Shown: positions 53,884 to 62,579 of the stretch, piece after piece | Numbering within the stretch: the stretch's first letter is position 1 | Layout: each line of letters opens with the position of its first letter | Source of the DNA: Inhella inkyongensis | GTDB lineage: Bacteria; Pseudomonadota; Gammaproteobacteria; Burkholderiales; Burkholderiaceae_C | Reading direction: 5' to 3' | Assembly: GCF_005952805.1 (NCBI RefSeq) | Contig: NZ_CP040709.1 | Coordinates: 2,604,001 to 2,668,000, forward strand | Length of the DNA stretch: 64,000 nucleotides | The notes under the pieces: model-generated | The model's input: the letters and a program-made list of their open reading frames with translations, nothing else | Told to the model about the DNA's origin: nothing | Database searches by the model: none | Program-made: the position numbers and the translations under genes

Positions 53884-54088
53884 CCGCGACCCGCTCACCC
53901 CTAGGACTGCACGGCCAAAACACCCAAAAGCGTTTAGCCAAAAAAAATGGGCTGGAAGCCCCGCCCACGTTTACACATCTACAGCGAAGCCGCGATTCTA
54001 GCCCGAAAGCCGGGCTTACCCGATACATGAACCCAGCACGCAACAGAAGTGCCAGAATCCCGGCCCTTTCGCAGCAACGAGATTCAAC

Positions 54089-54871
54089 ATGGGATTTCTG
54101 GCCGGCAAGCGCTTCTTGATCAGCGGCGTGCTCTCCAACCGCTCCATCGCCTATGGCATCGCCAAGGCCTGCCACCGTGAGGGCGCTGAGTTGGCGTTTT
54201 CCTACGTTGGCGAACGCTTCAAGGACCGCATCACCGACTTCGCAGCCGAATTCGGCTCGGATCTGATTTACGACTGCGACGTGGGCGATGACGCCCAAAT
54301 TGAGCGCACCTTTGCGCAGTTGGGCGAGGTCTGGCCGGAATTCGACGGCTTTGTGCACTCGATCGGCTTTGCCCCGCGCGAAGCCATCGCTGGCAATTTC
54401 CTCGACGGCCTCTCGCGCGAATCCTTCCGCATCGCCCACGACATCAGCGCCTACAGCTTCCCCGCCATGGCTAAGGCCGCCGCGCCGCGCCTGCGCCCCG
54501 GCGCCTCGCTGCTGACCCTCTCCTATCTGGGCGCCATGCGCTACGTGCCCAACTACAACACGATGGGTCTTGCCAAGGCCAGCCTGGAAGCCAGCGTGCG
54601 CTATCTGGCCCACGCCATGGGCGACAAAGGCGTGCGGGTCAACGGCATTTCCGCCGGCCCCATAAAGACCTTGGCCGCCTCAGGCATCAAGGACTTCGGC
54701 AAGTTGCTCTCGGCCTTCGCCGCCAGCGCGCCGATTCGCCGCAACATCACCATCGAAGATGTGGGCAACGCGGCCGCCTTCCTGTTGTCGGACCTGTCGG
54801 CCGGCGTGAGCGCCGAGATCTTGTACGTGGATGGCGGATTCAGCCACGTGGCCCTTGCCGCCGACGAATAA
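54089..54871 (+). CDS. fabI: Enoyl-[acyl-carrier-protein] reductase (NADH) FabI
   Basis: A 260-residue short-chain dehydrogenase-fold reductase that performs the last step of each fatty-acid elongation round. The N-terminal [15 protein letters not shown] is the FabI-type nucleotide site; catalytic Tyr146, Tyr156 and Lys163 fall in [20 protein letters not shown], exactly as in E. coli FabI. It ends at a strong bidirectional terminator. It is a single-gene unit, divergent from rimP and convergent with the decarboxylase. Confidence 0.97.
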   Translation: MGFLAGKRFLISGVLSNRSIAYGIAKACHREGAELAFSYVGERFKDRITDFAAEFGSDLIYDCDVGDDAQIERTFAQLGEVWPEFDGFVHSIGFAPREAIAGNFLDGLSRESFRIAHDISAYSFPAMAKAAAPRLRPGASLLTLSYLGAMRYVPNYNTMGLAKASLEASVRYLAHAMGDKGVRVNGISAGPIKTLAASGIKDFGKLLSAFAASAPIRRNITIEDVGNAAAFLLSDLSAGVSAEILYVDGGFSHVALAADE

Positions 54872-54894
54872 GCCAAGCTCCACTTCCCCAAACA

Positions 54895-54920
54895 AAAAGG
54901 GCTCCTTGCGGAGCCCTTTT
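54895..54920. terminator. Bidirectional terminator between fabI and decarboxylase
   Basis: AAAAGGGCTCC, loop TTGC, GGAGCCCTTTT: an 11-pair perfect stem with A and T tracts on both sides. It is 24 bases after the fabI stop and 15 bases beyond the decarboxylase stop, serving both convergent genes. Confidence 0.92.
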
Positions 54921-54934
54921 CTTTTGCCGAACTT

Positions 54935-57196
54935 TTACTGCTTCACACAGTCCACGTAATAGCGCCCCTTGCCGGTCTCCTCGTCCACCTCGTGCACAAG
55001 GCCGTGCACATCGGTTGCGAAGCCCGGGAACTTGGCATTGAAGTTGCGGGTGAACTTCAGGTAGTCGCAAATCTTCTTGTTGAAGCGCTCGCCCGGAATC
55101 AGCAGCGGAATGCCCGGCGGGTAAGGCGTCAGCAGGCTGGTGGTGATGCGCCCCTCCAACTCGTCGATGCCCACCCGCTCGGTGCGGCGCTGCGCAATAT
55201 GGGCATAAGCGTCGGTGGGCGTCATCGCCGGCTGCAGATTGGACAGATACATATCCGTCGTCAGGCGCGCGATATCGCCTTCGGCATAGGCCTCGTGGAT
55301 GCTCTGGCAAAGGTCGCGCAGACCCATGCGTTCGTATTTCGGGTACTTGGCGCAGAACTCCGGCAGGATGCGCCACAGCGGTGCGTTCTTGTCGTAGTCA
55401 TCCTTGAACTGCTGCAACGCCGTCAGCAACGTGTTCCAACGGCCCTTGGTGATGCCGATGGTGAACATGATGAAGAAGCTGTAAAGCCCGGTCTTCTCCA
55501 CCACCACGCCGTGCTCGACCAGGAATTTGGTCACCACCGAGGCCGGAATACCGGTCTTGGCAAAGCGCCCTTCCATATCCATGCCGGGAGTGATCACGGT
55601 GGACTTGATCGGGTCCAGCATGTTGAAGCCCTCGGCCAGCGCGCCGAAGCCATGCCATTCCTCATTGGCGTGCAGCAGCCAGTCGGCCGACTTCGGATCG
55701 CTGGTCTCGGCCAGGTGATCGGGGCCCCAGACCTTGAACCACCAGTCGTCGCCATAGTCCTCGTCCACCTTGCGCATGGCACGGCGGAAGTCCAGCGACT
55801 CGCGAATGCTCTCCTCCACCAAGGCCGTGCCGCCCGGAGGCTCCATCATGGCCGCCGCCACATCGCAGCTGGCGATGATGGAGTACTGCGGTGAGGTTGA
55901 GGTGTGCATCAGATAGGCCTCGTTGAACAAATGCTTGTCCAACTTGACCTGCTGGGAATCCTGCACCAGCACCTGCGAAGCCTGCGAGATACCGGCCAGC
56001 AACTTATGCGTGGACTGCGTGGCATAGACCATCGCTTCCTTGGGGCGTGGGCGGTTCTTGCCCATCGCATGGAACTGACCGTAGAAGTCATGGAAGGCTG
56101 CGTGCGGCAGCCAGGCCTCATCGAAATGCAGAGTCGGGATGTAGCCGTCAAGCTTGTTCTTGATGGTCTCGGTGTTGTAGAGCACACCGTCGTAGGTGCT
56201 CTGCGTCAGCGTCAGGATGGAGGGCTTGACGGTGGCCGGATCCACATGCTTCAAAAGCGGGTTGGCGGCGATCTTGGCGCGGATAGTCTCAGGCGAGAAC
56301 TCGCTCTCGGGGATGGGGCCAATGATGCCGTGATGGTTGCGCGTCGGCGTCAGGAATACGGGGATGGCCCCGGTCATGATGATGGCGTGCAGATTGCTCT
56401 TGTGGCAGTTGCGGTCGATCACCACCACGTCGCCCGGCGCCACCGTGTGATGCCAGACCATTTTGTTGCTGGTGCTGGTGCCGTTGGTGACAAAGAAGCA
56501 ATGATCGGCATTGAAGATGCGGGCCGCATTCTTCTCTGAGGCCGCCACCGGGCCGGTGTGGTCCAGCAGCTGACCCAGTTCTTCCACCGCGTTGCAGACG
56601 TCAGCGCGCAGCATGTTCTCGCCAAAGAACTGGTGGAACATCTGACCCACCGGACTCTTCAGAAACGCCACGCCACCGCTATGGCCCGGGCAGTGCCAGC
56701 TGTAGGAGCCGTCCTGCGCGTAGTCCATCAGCGCCTTGAAGAACGGGGGCGCCAGGCCGTCCAGATAGCTCTTGGCCTCGCGGATGATGTGACGCGCCAC
56801 GAACTCCGGCGTGTCCTCGAACATATGAATGAAGCCATGCAGTTCGCGCAGAACATCATTGGGCAGGTGCTGGCTGGTGCGCGTCTCGCCGTAGATGTAG
56901 ATCGGGATGTCCGGATTACGGAAACGGATTTCCTCGATGAACTTGCGCAGGTTCAGCACGGCCGGGTCCAGCTCAGGGCCGGGCGTGAACTCCTCGTCGT
57001 CGATAGACAGGATGAAGGCTGACGCACGGCTTTGCTGCTGGGCGAACTGGCTCAGATCGCCGTAGCTGGTGACCCCCAGGACATCCATGCCCTCCTTCTT
57101 GATCGCGTCCGCCAGCGCACGAATGCCCAGACCCGAGGCGTTCTCGGAGCGGTAGTCCTCATCAATGATGACGATGGGGAAGTGAAAACGCAGCAT
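54935..57196 (-). CDS. Fold-type I arginine/lysine/ornithine decarboxylase
   Basis: A 753-residue PLP-dependent basic amino acid decarboxylase (Orn/Lys/Arg major domain). An N-terminal receiver-like wing domain (FPIVIIDEDYRSENASGLG) covers about 130 residues; the PLP core contains WHCPGHSGGVAF, FVTNGTSTSNKMVWH, HFDEAWLPHAAF and the Schiff-base Lys398 in QSTHKLLAG; the C-terminal domain ends at residue 753. Related betaproteobacterial enzymes act on lysine and/or ornithine; the substrate here is not decided by sequence alone. It would produce cadaverine or putrescine and consume protons. An inverted repeat lies just upstream of the start. Confidence 0.92.
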   Translation of the reverse strand: MLRFHFPIVIIDEDYRSENASGLGIRALADAIKKEGMDVLGVTSYGDLSQFAQQQSRASAFILSIDDEEFTPGPELDPAVLNLRKFIEEIRFRNPDIPIYIYGETRTSQHLPNDVLRELHGFIHMFEDTPEFVARHIIREAKSYLDGLAPPFFKALMDYAQDGSYSWHCPGHSGGVAFLKSPVGQMFHQFFGENMLRADVCNAVEELGQLLDHTGPVAASEKNAARIFNADHCFFVTNGTSTSNKMVWHHTVAPGDVVVIDRNCHKSNLHAIIMTGAIPVFLTPTRNHHGIIGPIPESEFSPETIRAKIAANPLLKHVDPATVKPSILTLTQSTYDGVLYNTETIKNKLDGYIPTLHFDEAWLPHAAFHDFYGQFHAMGKNRPRPKEAMVYATQSTHKLLAGISQASQVLVQDSQQVKLDKHLFNEAYLMHTSTSPQYSIIASCDVAAAMMEPPGGTALVEESIRESLDFRRAMRKVDEDYGDDWWFKVWGPDHLAETSDPKSADWLLHANEEWHGFGALAEGFNMLDPIKSTVITPGMDMEGRFAKTGIPASVVTKFLVEHGVVVEKTGLYSFFIMFTIGITKGRWNTLLTALQQFKDDYDKNAPLWRILPEFCAKYPKYERMGLRDLCQSIHEAYAEGDIARLTTDMYLSNLQPAMTPTDAYAHIAQRRTERVGIDELEGRITTSLLTPYPPGIPLLIPGERFNKKICDYLKFTRNFNAKFPGFATDVHGLVHEVDEETGKGRYYVDCVKQ

Positions 57197-57240
57197 GGCA
57201 GAGGCTCCAGAATGGGCCGAACAAGAAAAAGGGCGCGAAG

Positions 57241-57285
57241 TTTAGGGCGCATGCACCGGCAAAGTCTTGATGGTGCCGCCCTAAA
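57241..57285. promoter_or_regulatory. Inverted repeat in divergent intergenic region
   Basis: TTTAGGGCG, CAT, GCACC (57241-57257) pairs with GGTGC, CGCCCTAAA (57272-57285): 14 pairs with a three-base bulge. It lies 45 bases upstream of the decarboxylase start and 35 bases before nfeD, so it may be an operator or the hairpin of an untranslated leader. No function shown. Confidence 0.45.
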
Positions 57286-57319
57286 CTGACCCGCGTATGA
57301 AATTCACAGGGAGGACTGT

Positions 57320-57751
57320 ATGAATGACGCCACCGCTTGGTGGATCTTGGCCGGACTCTTGGTCGCAGTTGAGCTCGGAACCGGCAGTTTTTACCTGCTG
57401 ATGCTGGCCCTGGGGGCTGCAGCCGGAGCCTTGGGGGCGCATGGGGGGCTGAGCCCTTCCACCCAGATCGTTCTGGCTGCGCTGACTGGTGCCGTCACGA
57501 CCTTTGGCTGGTACCGCTATCGCCGCCAGTCCGGCGCAGCGACTCCTGACGTTGAAGGCAACCGTGACGTCAATCTGGACGTCGGAGAAACCGTCCAGGT
57601 CCAAGGCTGGGGGCCACAGGGGCAAACCAAGGTGATGTACCGCGGCACCCAGTGGGACGCGCACTACCAGGGGCAGGGCGTCCCCCAACCTGGCCCCCAC
57701 CGTATTGCCGCCCTGCGCGGCAATACGCTTGAGTTGACACGCTCGAACTGA
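57320..57751 (+). CDS. NfeD-family membrane protein
   Basis: A 143-residue protein with two or three N-terminal hydrophobic helices (WWILAGLLVAVELGTG, FYLLMLALGAAAGALGA) and a C-terminal OB-fold-like domain from about residue 80 (VNLDVGETVQVQGWGPQGQTKVMYRGTQW), which is the short NfeD1b type without the protease part. Such proteins are encoded next to SPFH/stomatin genes and act with them in membrane microdomains or quality control. GGGAGG is placed five bases before ATG 57320. The SPFH gene follows after 17 bases. Confidence 0.88.
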   Translation: MNDATAWWILAGLLVAVELGTGSFYLLMLALGAAAGALGAHGGLSPSTQIVLAALTGAVTTFGWYRYRRQSGAATPDVEGNRDVNLDVGETVQVQGWGPQGQTKVMYRGTQWDAHYQGQGVPQPGPHRIAALRGNTLELTRSN

Positions 57752-57768
57752 GCCCATTCGGAGAATCC

Positions 57769-58677
57769 ATGGAAATCGCCCTCGTCATCGCCGCCATCGC
57801 GGTGCTCTTCATCAGCCGCGCGATCAAGATCGTTCCGCAGCAACACGCCTGGGTCGTCGAACGCCTGGGCAAGTACGACCGCACCATGGCTCCCGGCCTG
57901 CACCTGCTGGTGCCCTTTATTGACCGCCTGGCCTACAAGCACTCTTTGAAGGAAATCCCGCTGGACGTCCCCAGCCAGGTATGCATTACCAAAGACAACA
58001 CCCAGCTGACCGTCGACGGCATCCTTTACTTCCAGGTGACGGACGCCATGCGTGCCAGCTACGGCTCCAGCAACTTCATCGTCGCCATCACTCAATTGGC
58101 ACAGACCACCTTGCGCTCGGTGATCGGCCGCATGGAGTTGGACAAGACTTTTGAAGAACGCGACGCCATCAACGCCTCCGTGGTCTCGGCCCTGGACGAG
58201 GCCGCCTCCAACTGGGGCGTCAAGGTGCTGCGCTACGAAATCAAGGACCTCACGCCCCCGCCGGCAATCCTGCACTCCATGCAGGCCCAGATCACGGCCG
58301 AGCGCGAGAAGCGTGCGCTGATCGCCGCCTCCGAGGGGCGTCGCCAAGAGCAGATCAACATTGCCACCGGCGAGCGCGAAGCCTCCATCGCCCGCTCTGA
58401 AGGCGAAAAGCAGGCAGAGATCAACAAGGCCCTGGGTGAAGCGGCTGCCATCACGGCCGTGGCCGACGCCACCGCTGACGCCATCACCAAAATCGCCAAA
58501 GCCATTCAGCAACCGGGCGGCGACCAGGCGGTGCAACTCAAGGTCGCCGAGAAGGCCGTGGATGCCTACGCCCAGCTGGCACAGAAGAACAACACCATGA
58601 TCGTTCCAGGCAATATGAGTGAGGTTGGCGGCCTAATCGGCACTGCCATGGCACTCATCAAGAGCGGGAAGTCCTGA
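57769..58677 (+). CDS. SPFH/Band 7 stomatin-like protein (QmcA-type)
   Basis: A 302-residue SPFH-domain protein: one N-terminal membrane anchor (IALVIAAIAVLFISRAIKI), the Band 7 domain (VPQQHAWVVERLGKYDRTMAPGL, DVPSQVCITKDNTQL), and a coiled-coil region rich in Glu/Ala/Arg (AEREKRALIAASEGRRQE, GEREASIARSEGEKQAE) that drives oligomer rings. Matches bacterial QmcA/stomatin-like proteins, which organise membrane domains and modulate FtsH-type proteolysis. Coupled with the nfeD gene upstream. Ends 34 bases before tRNA-Ser. Confidence 0.93.
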   Translation: MEIALVIAAIAVLFISRAIKIVPQQHAWVVERLGKYDRTMAPGLHLLVPFIDRLAYKHSLKEIPLDVPSQVCITKDNTQLTVDGILYFQVTDAMRASYGSSNFIVAITQLAQTTLRSVIGRMELDKTFEERDAINASVVSALDEAASNWGVKVLRYEIKDLTPPPAILHSMQAQITAEREKRALIAASEGRRQEQINIATGEREASIARSEGEKQAEINKALGEAAAITAVADATADAITKIAKAIQQPGGDQAVQLKVAEKAVDAYAQLAQKNNTMIVPGNMSEVGGLIGTAMALIKSGKS

Positions 58678-58711
58678 TCGCCCCAAAAAGTCGCCTAGAA
58701 TGGCGGGCTTC

Positions 58712-58803
<92 letters not shown>

Positions 58804-58809
58804 TTGCAA

Positions 58810-58844
58810 AAAACCCTTGTAAGTCAAGCACTTACAAGGGTTTT
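58810..58844 (+). terminator. Terminator hairpin after tRNA-Ser
   Basis: AAAACCCTTGTAAGT, loop CAAGC, ACTTACAAGGGTTTT: 15 perfect pairs ending in a T run, eight bases after the tRNA. It belongs to the inserted side and may also shield the integrase from tRNA transcription. Downstream, GGTAGCAA occurs twice (58855-58879), a possible integrase arm site. Confidence 0.8.
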
Positions 58845-58877
58845 CTTGTTTTGGGTGGTAGCAAAACTGGTAGCAAC

Positions 58878-60167
58878 ATGCTCGGTTTGCCCATCTATCT
58901 CCTTGGTTCAAGCTACTACCTGCACACCCGCATCGGTGGCAAGCAGGTCAAACGCTCCCTACGAACCAGCTACCAGCGGGTAGCTATCATCCGAGCTATC
59001 ACTCTGCTGGATAGCTTGATGCGCAAAGACCTGCCCCAAAAGTACGAGCTAGACCTCTCCCGAGGCATCCTGAAAGCCGATGGCGACGAAGACCACGCCC
59101 GGCTAATGCAGGCCCTGCAAGCCATGCAGCAATTACAGCAGGCACAACCCCAAGCACCCGCACCCGTAGCGGCACCAGTCCAGGCCGACGACCCCACCGC
59201 CCTGAAATTGGCTGAATTGCTCGAAAAATTCTTGTTGCTCAAAAAGGTAACGCAAGCTACCGCAATTGCATACAAGAATTGCATAGAAGAAATTTCGAAG
59301 TTCTTAAAAAACCCGGCGATTACGCGCATCACCGCTAGCGATGTAACCCGCTATCAAGAATTCCTAGCCGAAAAAGGAAATGGCGTCCGCACGATTGACA
59401 ACAAGATTTCAATTGTCCGCGCAGTTTTCAATTTTGCTGTCAAGCAAGGCTACACACGAAACGGCAACCCGGCACAAAACCGCGCACTACTTACGAAGAA
59501 GCAGCGCCTTAAAGGCGGCTATGCCATTTTTGAGAAAGAAGAAATAGAACAGTTTTTCAATAGTGAATTCTTCAAAGAGCAAGAAGAAAAAGACCCCGAC
59601 TATACAACCGCTGTACTATTTGGACTTTTTACGGGCTGTCGCATTGGTGAAATTACTAGCCTCAAAAAAGACAATTTCAAAAAAAGCACGACCGAGATAA
59701 ATTATCTCGTTATACGCGATAGCAAAACAAACGCTGGAATTCGTGAAGTTCCACTTCATCCCTACCTACTAGAACGAATTTCAGAATTTCTCGATAAGAA
59801 AACAGATAAGATTTTCAAATACGTAGAAAAAGAAGGTAAGGGCACCGGCAACGCAGTAGGCAAGAAGTTCGCAAGAAATTTAGAGAGCGCTAAAATCACG
59901 CGAGAAAAATTAGTTTTTCACAGCCTAAGAAAATTCGTAAACAATGAGCTCATGAAAAATGGAGTGAGTTTAGAGAATCGCTGTCAATTCATTGGACATG
60001 AAATTGAGAACGTGAACGTTGCGATATACACAAATAAAATTAACGTTGACGAACTTGCCGCCGCTATTTTCCCGACCCTTGAAAAATTCCGCGACCTGAT
60101 AGGCGAAAAAAAAGCCCCTTGGGAGGGCTTAGTTAGCGACTTTTCAGAACTCATTGACCCGATGTAG
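58878..60167 (+). CDS. Tyrosine-type site-specific integrase
   Basis: A 429-residue phage-type integrase. The N-terminus (YLLGSSYYLHTRIGGKQVKRSL) is an arm-binding/DUF6538-like region, a SAM-like core-binding domain spans about 110-200, and the catalytic domain has Arg255 (TGCRIGEIT), His348-x-x-Arg351 (HSLRK), His374 (GHE) and the nucleophile Tyr384. The open frame runs back through the tRNA to 58722; that part is not coding, and ATG 58878 is the first sensible start, although no clear ribosome site precedes it. It should integrate and excise the element at tRNA-Ser. The final 17 bases overlap the end of the convergent TraD-like gene. Confidence 0.92.
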   Translation: MLGLPIYLLGSSYYLHTRIGGKQVKRSLRTSYQRVAIIRAITLLDSLMRKDLPQKYELDLSRGILKADGDEDHARLMQALQAMQQLQQAQPQAPAPVAAPVQADDPTALKLAELLEKFLLLKKVTQATAIAYKNCIEEISKFLKNPAITRITASDVTRYQEFLAEKGNGVRTIDNKISIVRAVFNFAVKQGYTRNGNPAQNRALLTKKQRLKGGYAIFEKEEIEQFFNSEFFKEQEEKDPDYTTAVLFGLFTGCRIGEITSLKKDNFKKSTTEINYLVIRDSKTNAGIREVPLHPYLLERISEFLDKKTDKIFKYVEKEGKGTGNAVGKKFARNLESAKITREKLVFHSLRKFVNNELMKNGVSLENRCQFIGHEIENVNVAIYTNKINVDELAAAIFPTLEKFRDLIGEKKAPWEGLVSDFSELIDPM

Positions 60168-60432
60168 TCTCCTCAGTCTTTTCTAAAAACTCCTTAAAAA
60201 GTTCTTTATCACGCTCTCGCAGCGTGCTCAACAAACCTACGACATACTTTCGTAGATTTTCTCTTTTTTTAATTTCTGCAAGGATGATAGCCCCTAGGAC
60301 GATTTTCCGCCTAGTGTCTTCATCCTTTTTCTTTTTATTCATGAGTGCTTCGAGATTCCGCTGACGTTTGTCTAGCTGACTTTTCTCAACTTTTAGCTTC
60401 TCTATTTTATTTTTTATATCATCTGCTTTCAT
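60151..60432 (-). CDS. TraD-like small coiled-coil mobilization protein
   Basis: A 93-residue Lys/Glu-rich protein: a heptad-type coiled coil (IKNKIEKLKVEKSQLDKRQRN) followed by DTRRKIVLGAIILAEI and a leucine-rich C-terminal helix. The second part resembles the TraD/MobC-type accessory proteins encoded divergently from MOBQ relaxases on mobilizable plasmids, which help form the relaxosome. ATG 60432 has GGGGGT nine to fourteen bases upstream; a TTG at 60447 would add five residues. It is divergent from the relaxase with the candidate oriT between them. The assignment is by pattern and position, so it is moderate. Confidence 0.6.
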   Translation of the reverse strand: MKADDIKNKIEKLKVEKSQLDKRQRNLEALMNKKKKDEDTRRKIVLGAIILAEIKKRENLRKYVVGLLSTLRERDKELFKEFLEKTEETTSGQ

Positions 60433-60574
60433 TTTAATTACCCCCAATAAAATAAGGGTAGCATAAAGTTAATTCAGATTCTAATTAAATTCGCATATCG
60501 TGATTTTTTCTGCTATTCTGAAATTAGCAGAGAAGATATATGTTAGCGTATAACTTAAATAGTCATCATCAATT

Positions 60575-60640
60575 AGCCCCCTGCAAGGGCTCACTTATGC
60601 AAACTCCCCACAAGGGGGAGATTTGCGTTCGCCCTGCGGG
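60575..60640 (+). other. Candidate origin of transfer (oriT)
   Basis: Upstream of the relaxase are two adjacent hairpins: AGCCC/GGGCT (60575-60591) and a longer one, GCAAACTCCCC (60599-60609) against GGGGAG-A-TTTGC (60615-60626). Directly after the second comes GTTCGCCCTG, similar to the TGCG/CCCT nick region of IncQ-type (MOBQ) origins. A further inverted repeat TCTGCTA/TAGCAGA lies at 60509-60531. The function is inferred from position and this resemblance. Confidence 0.4.
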
Positions 60641-60672
60641 GCCATTGCTTCGCAACCTTGGAGATTTAGCTT

Positions 60673-62034
60673 ATGTCTAAATCTCTTGCCACTTGGTTTA
60701 CTCCGTCTCTGCAAACCATATCGCGCAGCGCTGGGCGCAGTGCGGTGGCTGCTGCTGCTTATCGTGCGTGTGTAAAGCTCATAGACCAGACTACGGGATT
60801 AATTCACGACTACACGCGCAAAAAAGGCCACGTTGAAACGTTGCTTATTGGTGCCGATGACATTTCAGAATTATGGAATAAAGCCGAAGCCGCAGAGAAT
60901 CGTAAGAATTCGACGGTTGCCCGTGAGCTGATGCTCCCCCTTCCCGATGAGTGGACAAATGACGAGCGGCGCGAATGCGTCCGCGACATTGCGCAGCACC
61001 TGCGCAATACTTACGGCGTAGCCGTCTCTGGCTCAATTCACGCCCCCAATAAACATCATCGAAACAATCACGTACACATGATGTTCACCACGAGAGCCGT
61101 GGACGAATTTGGACAATTTGGAAAAAAGACCCGAATTCTTGATGATATGAAGACTGGCGAAGTTTCGAAACTTCGGGAAGCAATTTGCAAAATTGTCAAC
61201 GACCACGCCGAAAAGGTTGGCTCAGATTTTTATGTCTATTCGGGAAAATTTGTGGACATTGACCCCACACACATTCCAACGAAACATATCCCCATTCAAG
61301 CCGGAAAAGAATACCGAGCCGCTATTACCAAACAAAACACGCAAGTGAAAATACATCGCGCCAATGTAGCCACACATGAAAAAAAAGCCGAGCTGTTGAA
61401 AGCAGAGCTTTCTAACGCTTCAAATTTGAAAATCCCTGAAAGCACACCCGCGCCAGATGTTCCTAAAAGCGTCGATATGGAAAAGGTTGAGGCTACCCCA
61501 CCAGCCGAATTAGAAATTCCTTTTAAACGCAAAAAAATCCCTCATGCCTGCGAAATCGCATATCAAAAGCATCAAGACACGCTAAAAAAAGCGCGAGATT
61601 TGAAAGTTGTTGAAGAGAAATGGAAGGCTAACTATGACGCACTTTTAGCCCATGAGCCGACCAGAACTCAAAGACTTTTTGCAAAAATTGGCTTGGGCGC
61701 AGAAAAAATTGAACGCTACGACTTGAAGTTAGCACAAGCTACAAAAGCTTTATCCGCCATAGAGCACAAGAGAACCATATACAAAAAAACTCTTGGAGAT
61801 AACAATTTGTTGTCACTTGTTGAGCAGTACAACGAAATAATCAGCCACAACGCTAAAATTTCAGAAGCAGAAGCACAAATAAAAATTGCACACGCCGCAA
61901 AATTAGAACGTGAACGCGAATTAAAAGAAGAACAAGCGCGCCAATCGTTCGAGCCATATAGAGATTGGACAGTAGGTCTAGACCCCACGAAAGAAGATAA
62001 TTATTGGTCGAAATATATTGAATTCGGTCGTTAA
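60673..62034 (+). CDS. MobA/MobL-type (MOBQ) relaxase
   Basis: A 453-residue conjugative relaxase. Motif I is SRSAGRSAVAAAAYRA, with Tyr30 matching the nicking Tyr of RSF1010 MobA; the HUH-type metal site is His123 (SIHAPN) and His133/His135 (NNHVHMMFTT). The rest is a Lys/Glu-rich helical region (about 210-440) probably involved in DNA or partner binding; there is no primase domain. It cuts oriT and pilots the strand through a helper's secretion channel. ATG 60673 has GGAGA 13 bases upstream. AT-rich codon use differs strongly from the chromosome. Confidence 0.9.
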   Translation: MSKSLATWFTPSLQTISRSAGRSAVAAAAYRACVKLIDQTTGLIHDYTRKKGHVETLLIGADDISELWNKAEAAENRKNSTVARELMLPLPDEWTNDERRECVRDIAQHLRNTYGVAVSGSIHAPNKHHRNNHVHMMFTTRAVDEFGQFGKKTRILDDMKTGEVSKLREAICKIVNDHAEKVGSDFYVYSGKFVDIDPTHIPTKHIPIQAGKEYRAAITKQNTQVKIHRANVATHEKKAELLKAELSNASNLKIPESTPAPDVPKSVDMEKVEATPPAELEIPFKRKKIPHACEIAYQKHQDTLKKARDLKVVEEKWKANYDALLAHEPTRTQRLFAKIGLGAEKIERYDLKLAQATKALSAIEHKRTIYKKTLGDNNLLSLVEQYNEIISHNAKISEAEAQIKIAHAAKLERERELKEEQARQSFEPYRDWTVGLDPTKEDNYWSKYIEFGR

Positions 62035-62068
62035 AATTTTAATATAAACGCAATTAAGAAAGACCGAT

Positions 62069-62482
62069 ATGTTCAATAATCCAGACGTTACAACTAATTT
62101 TGTAAAATTAATATATCCAGAACGACATGGAAATCTTGATGTTGATTTTTTATTTTCAAAAAAACGCGCAAAACGTTTAAAAATACCACTGCAAGATGAC
62201 CCTATCGCTTATCGACCTCTTAGTCGTGGTAAGTACAAATGCGAATACCTTTATTTACCCGTTTTAAATAGTTCTAGGTTTTTGAACTACGTCAAACAAA
62301 TTAATTTACTGCGGCTTGCAGGTTTTTACCCGCCCCTCGGGTTGCTTGGTTACAGTATCGAAGATTATTCAAGTATCGACCTTTTGCCGATACAGCATCA
62401 ATTAGATGAAGCTAAAAAATATGCCAGATACCGTCTCGACGAAGTCATGAAAGGTCTTATTAACCCAGTGTACCCAGAATAA
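62069..62482 (+). CDS. Hypothetical protein of the mobile element
   Basis: A 137-residue protein that I do not recognise. It is basic and aromatic-rich, with no signal peptide or membrane helix; blocks such as FLFSKKRAKRLKIPLQDD and GKYKCEYLYLPVLNSSRFLNYVKQ suggest a small folded protein with several beta strands. It starts 34 bases after the relaxase stop and ends two bases before a terminator, so it is probably the last gene of the relaxase operon. An accessory mobilization or anti-defence role is possible but unsupported. Confidence 0.65.
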   Translation: MFNNPDVTTNFVKLIYPERHGNLDVDFLFSKKRAKRLKIPLQDDPIAYRPLSRGKYKCEYLYLPVLNSSRFLNYVKQINLLRLAGFYPPLGLLGYSIEDYSSIDLLPIQHQLDEAKKYARYRLDEVMKGLINPVYPE

Positions 62483-62483
62483 A

Positions 62484-62507
62484 AAAAGCGGCTCTTAGGC
62501 CGCTTTT
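62484..62507. terminator. Intrinsic terminator after relaxase operon
   Basis: AAAAGCGGC, loop TCTTAG, GCCGCTTTT: nine pairs with A and T tracts on both sides, directly after the hypothetical gene. It can also serve the restriction endonuclease gene arriving from the right. Confidence 0.88.
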
Positions 62508-62579
62508 CTGCTTTGTGGGGTAATGCTCCCCCGCGCTGGGGCATGGGGGCTGGGGGGTCACCAGCTAGATAGCCTTCGG

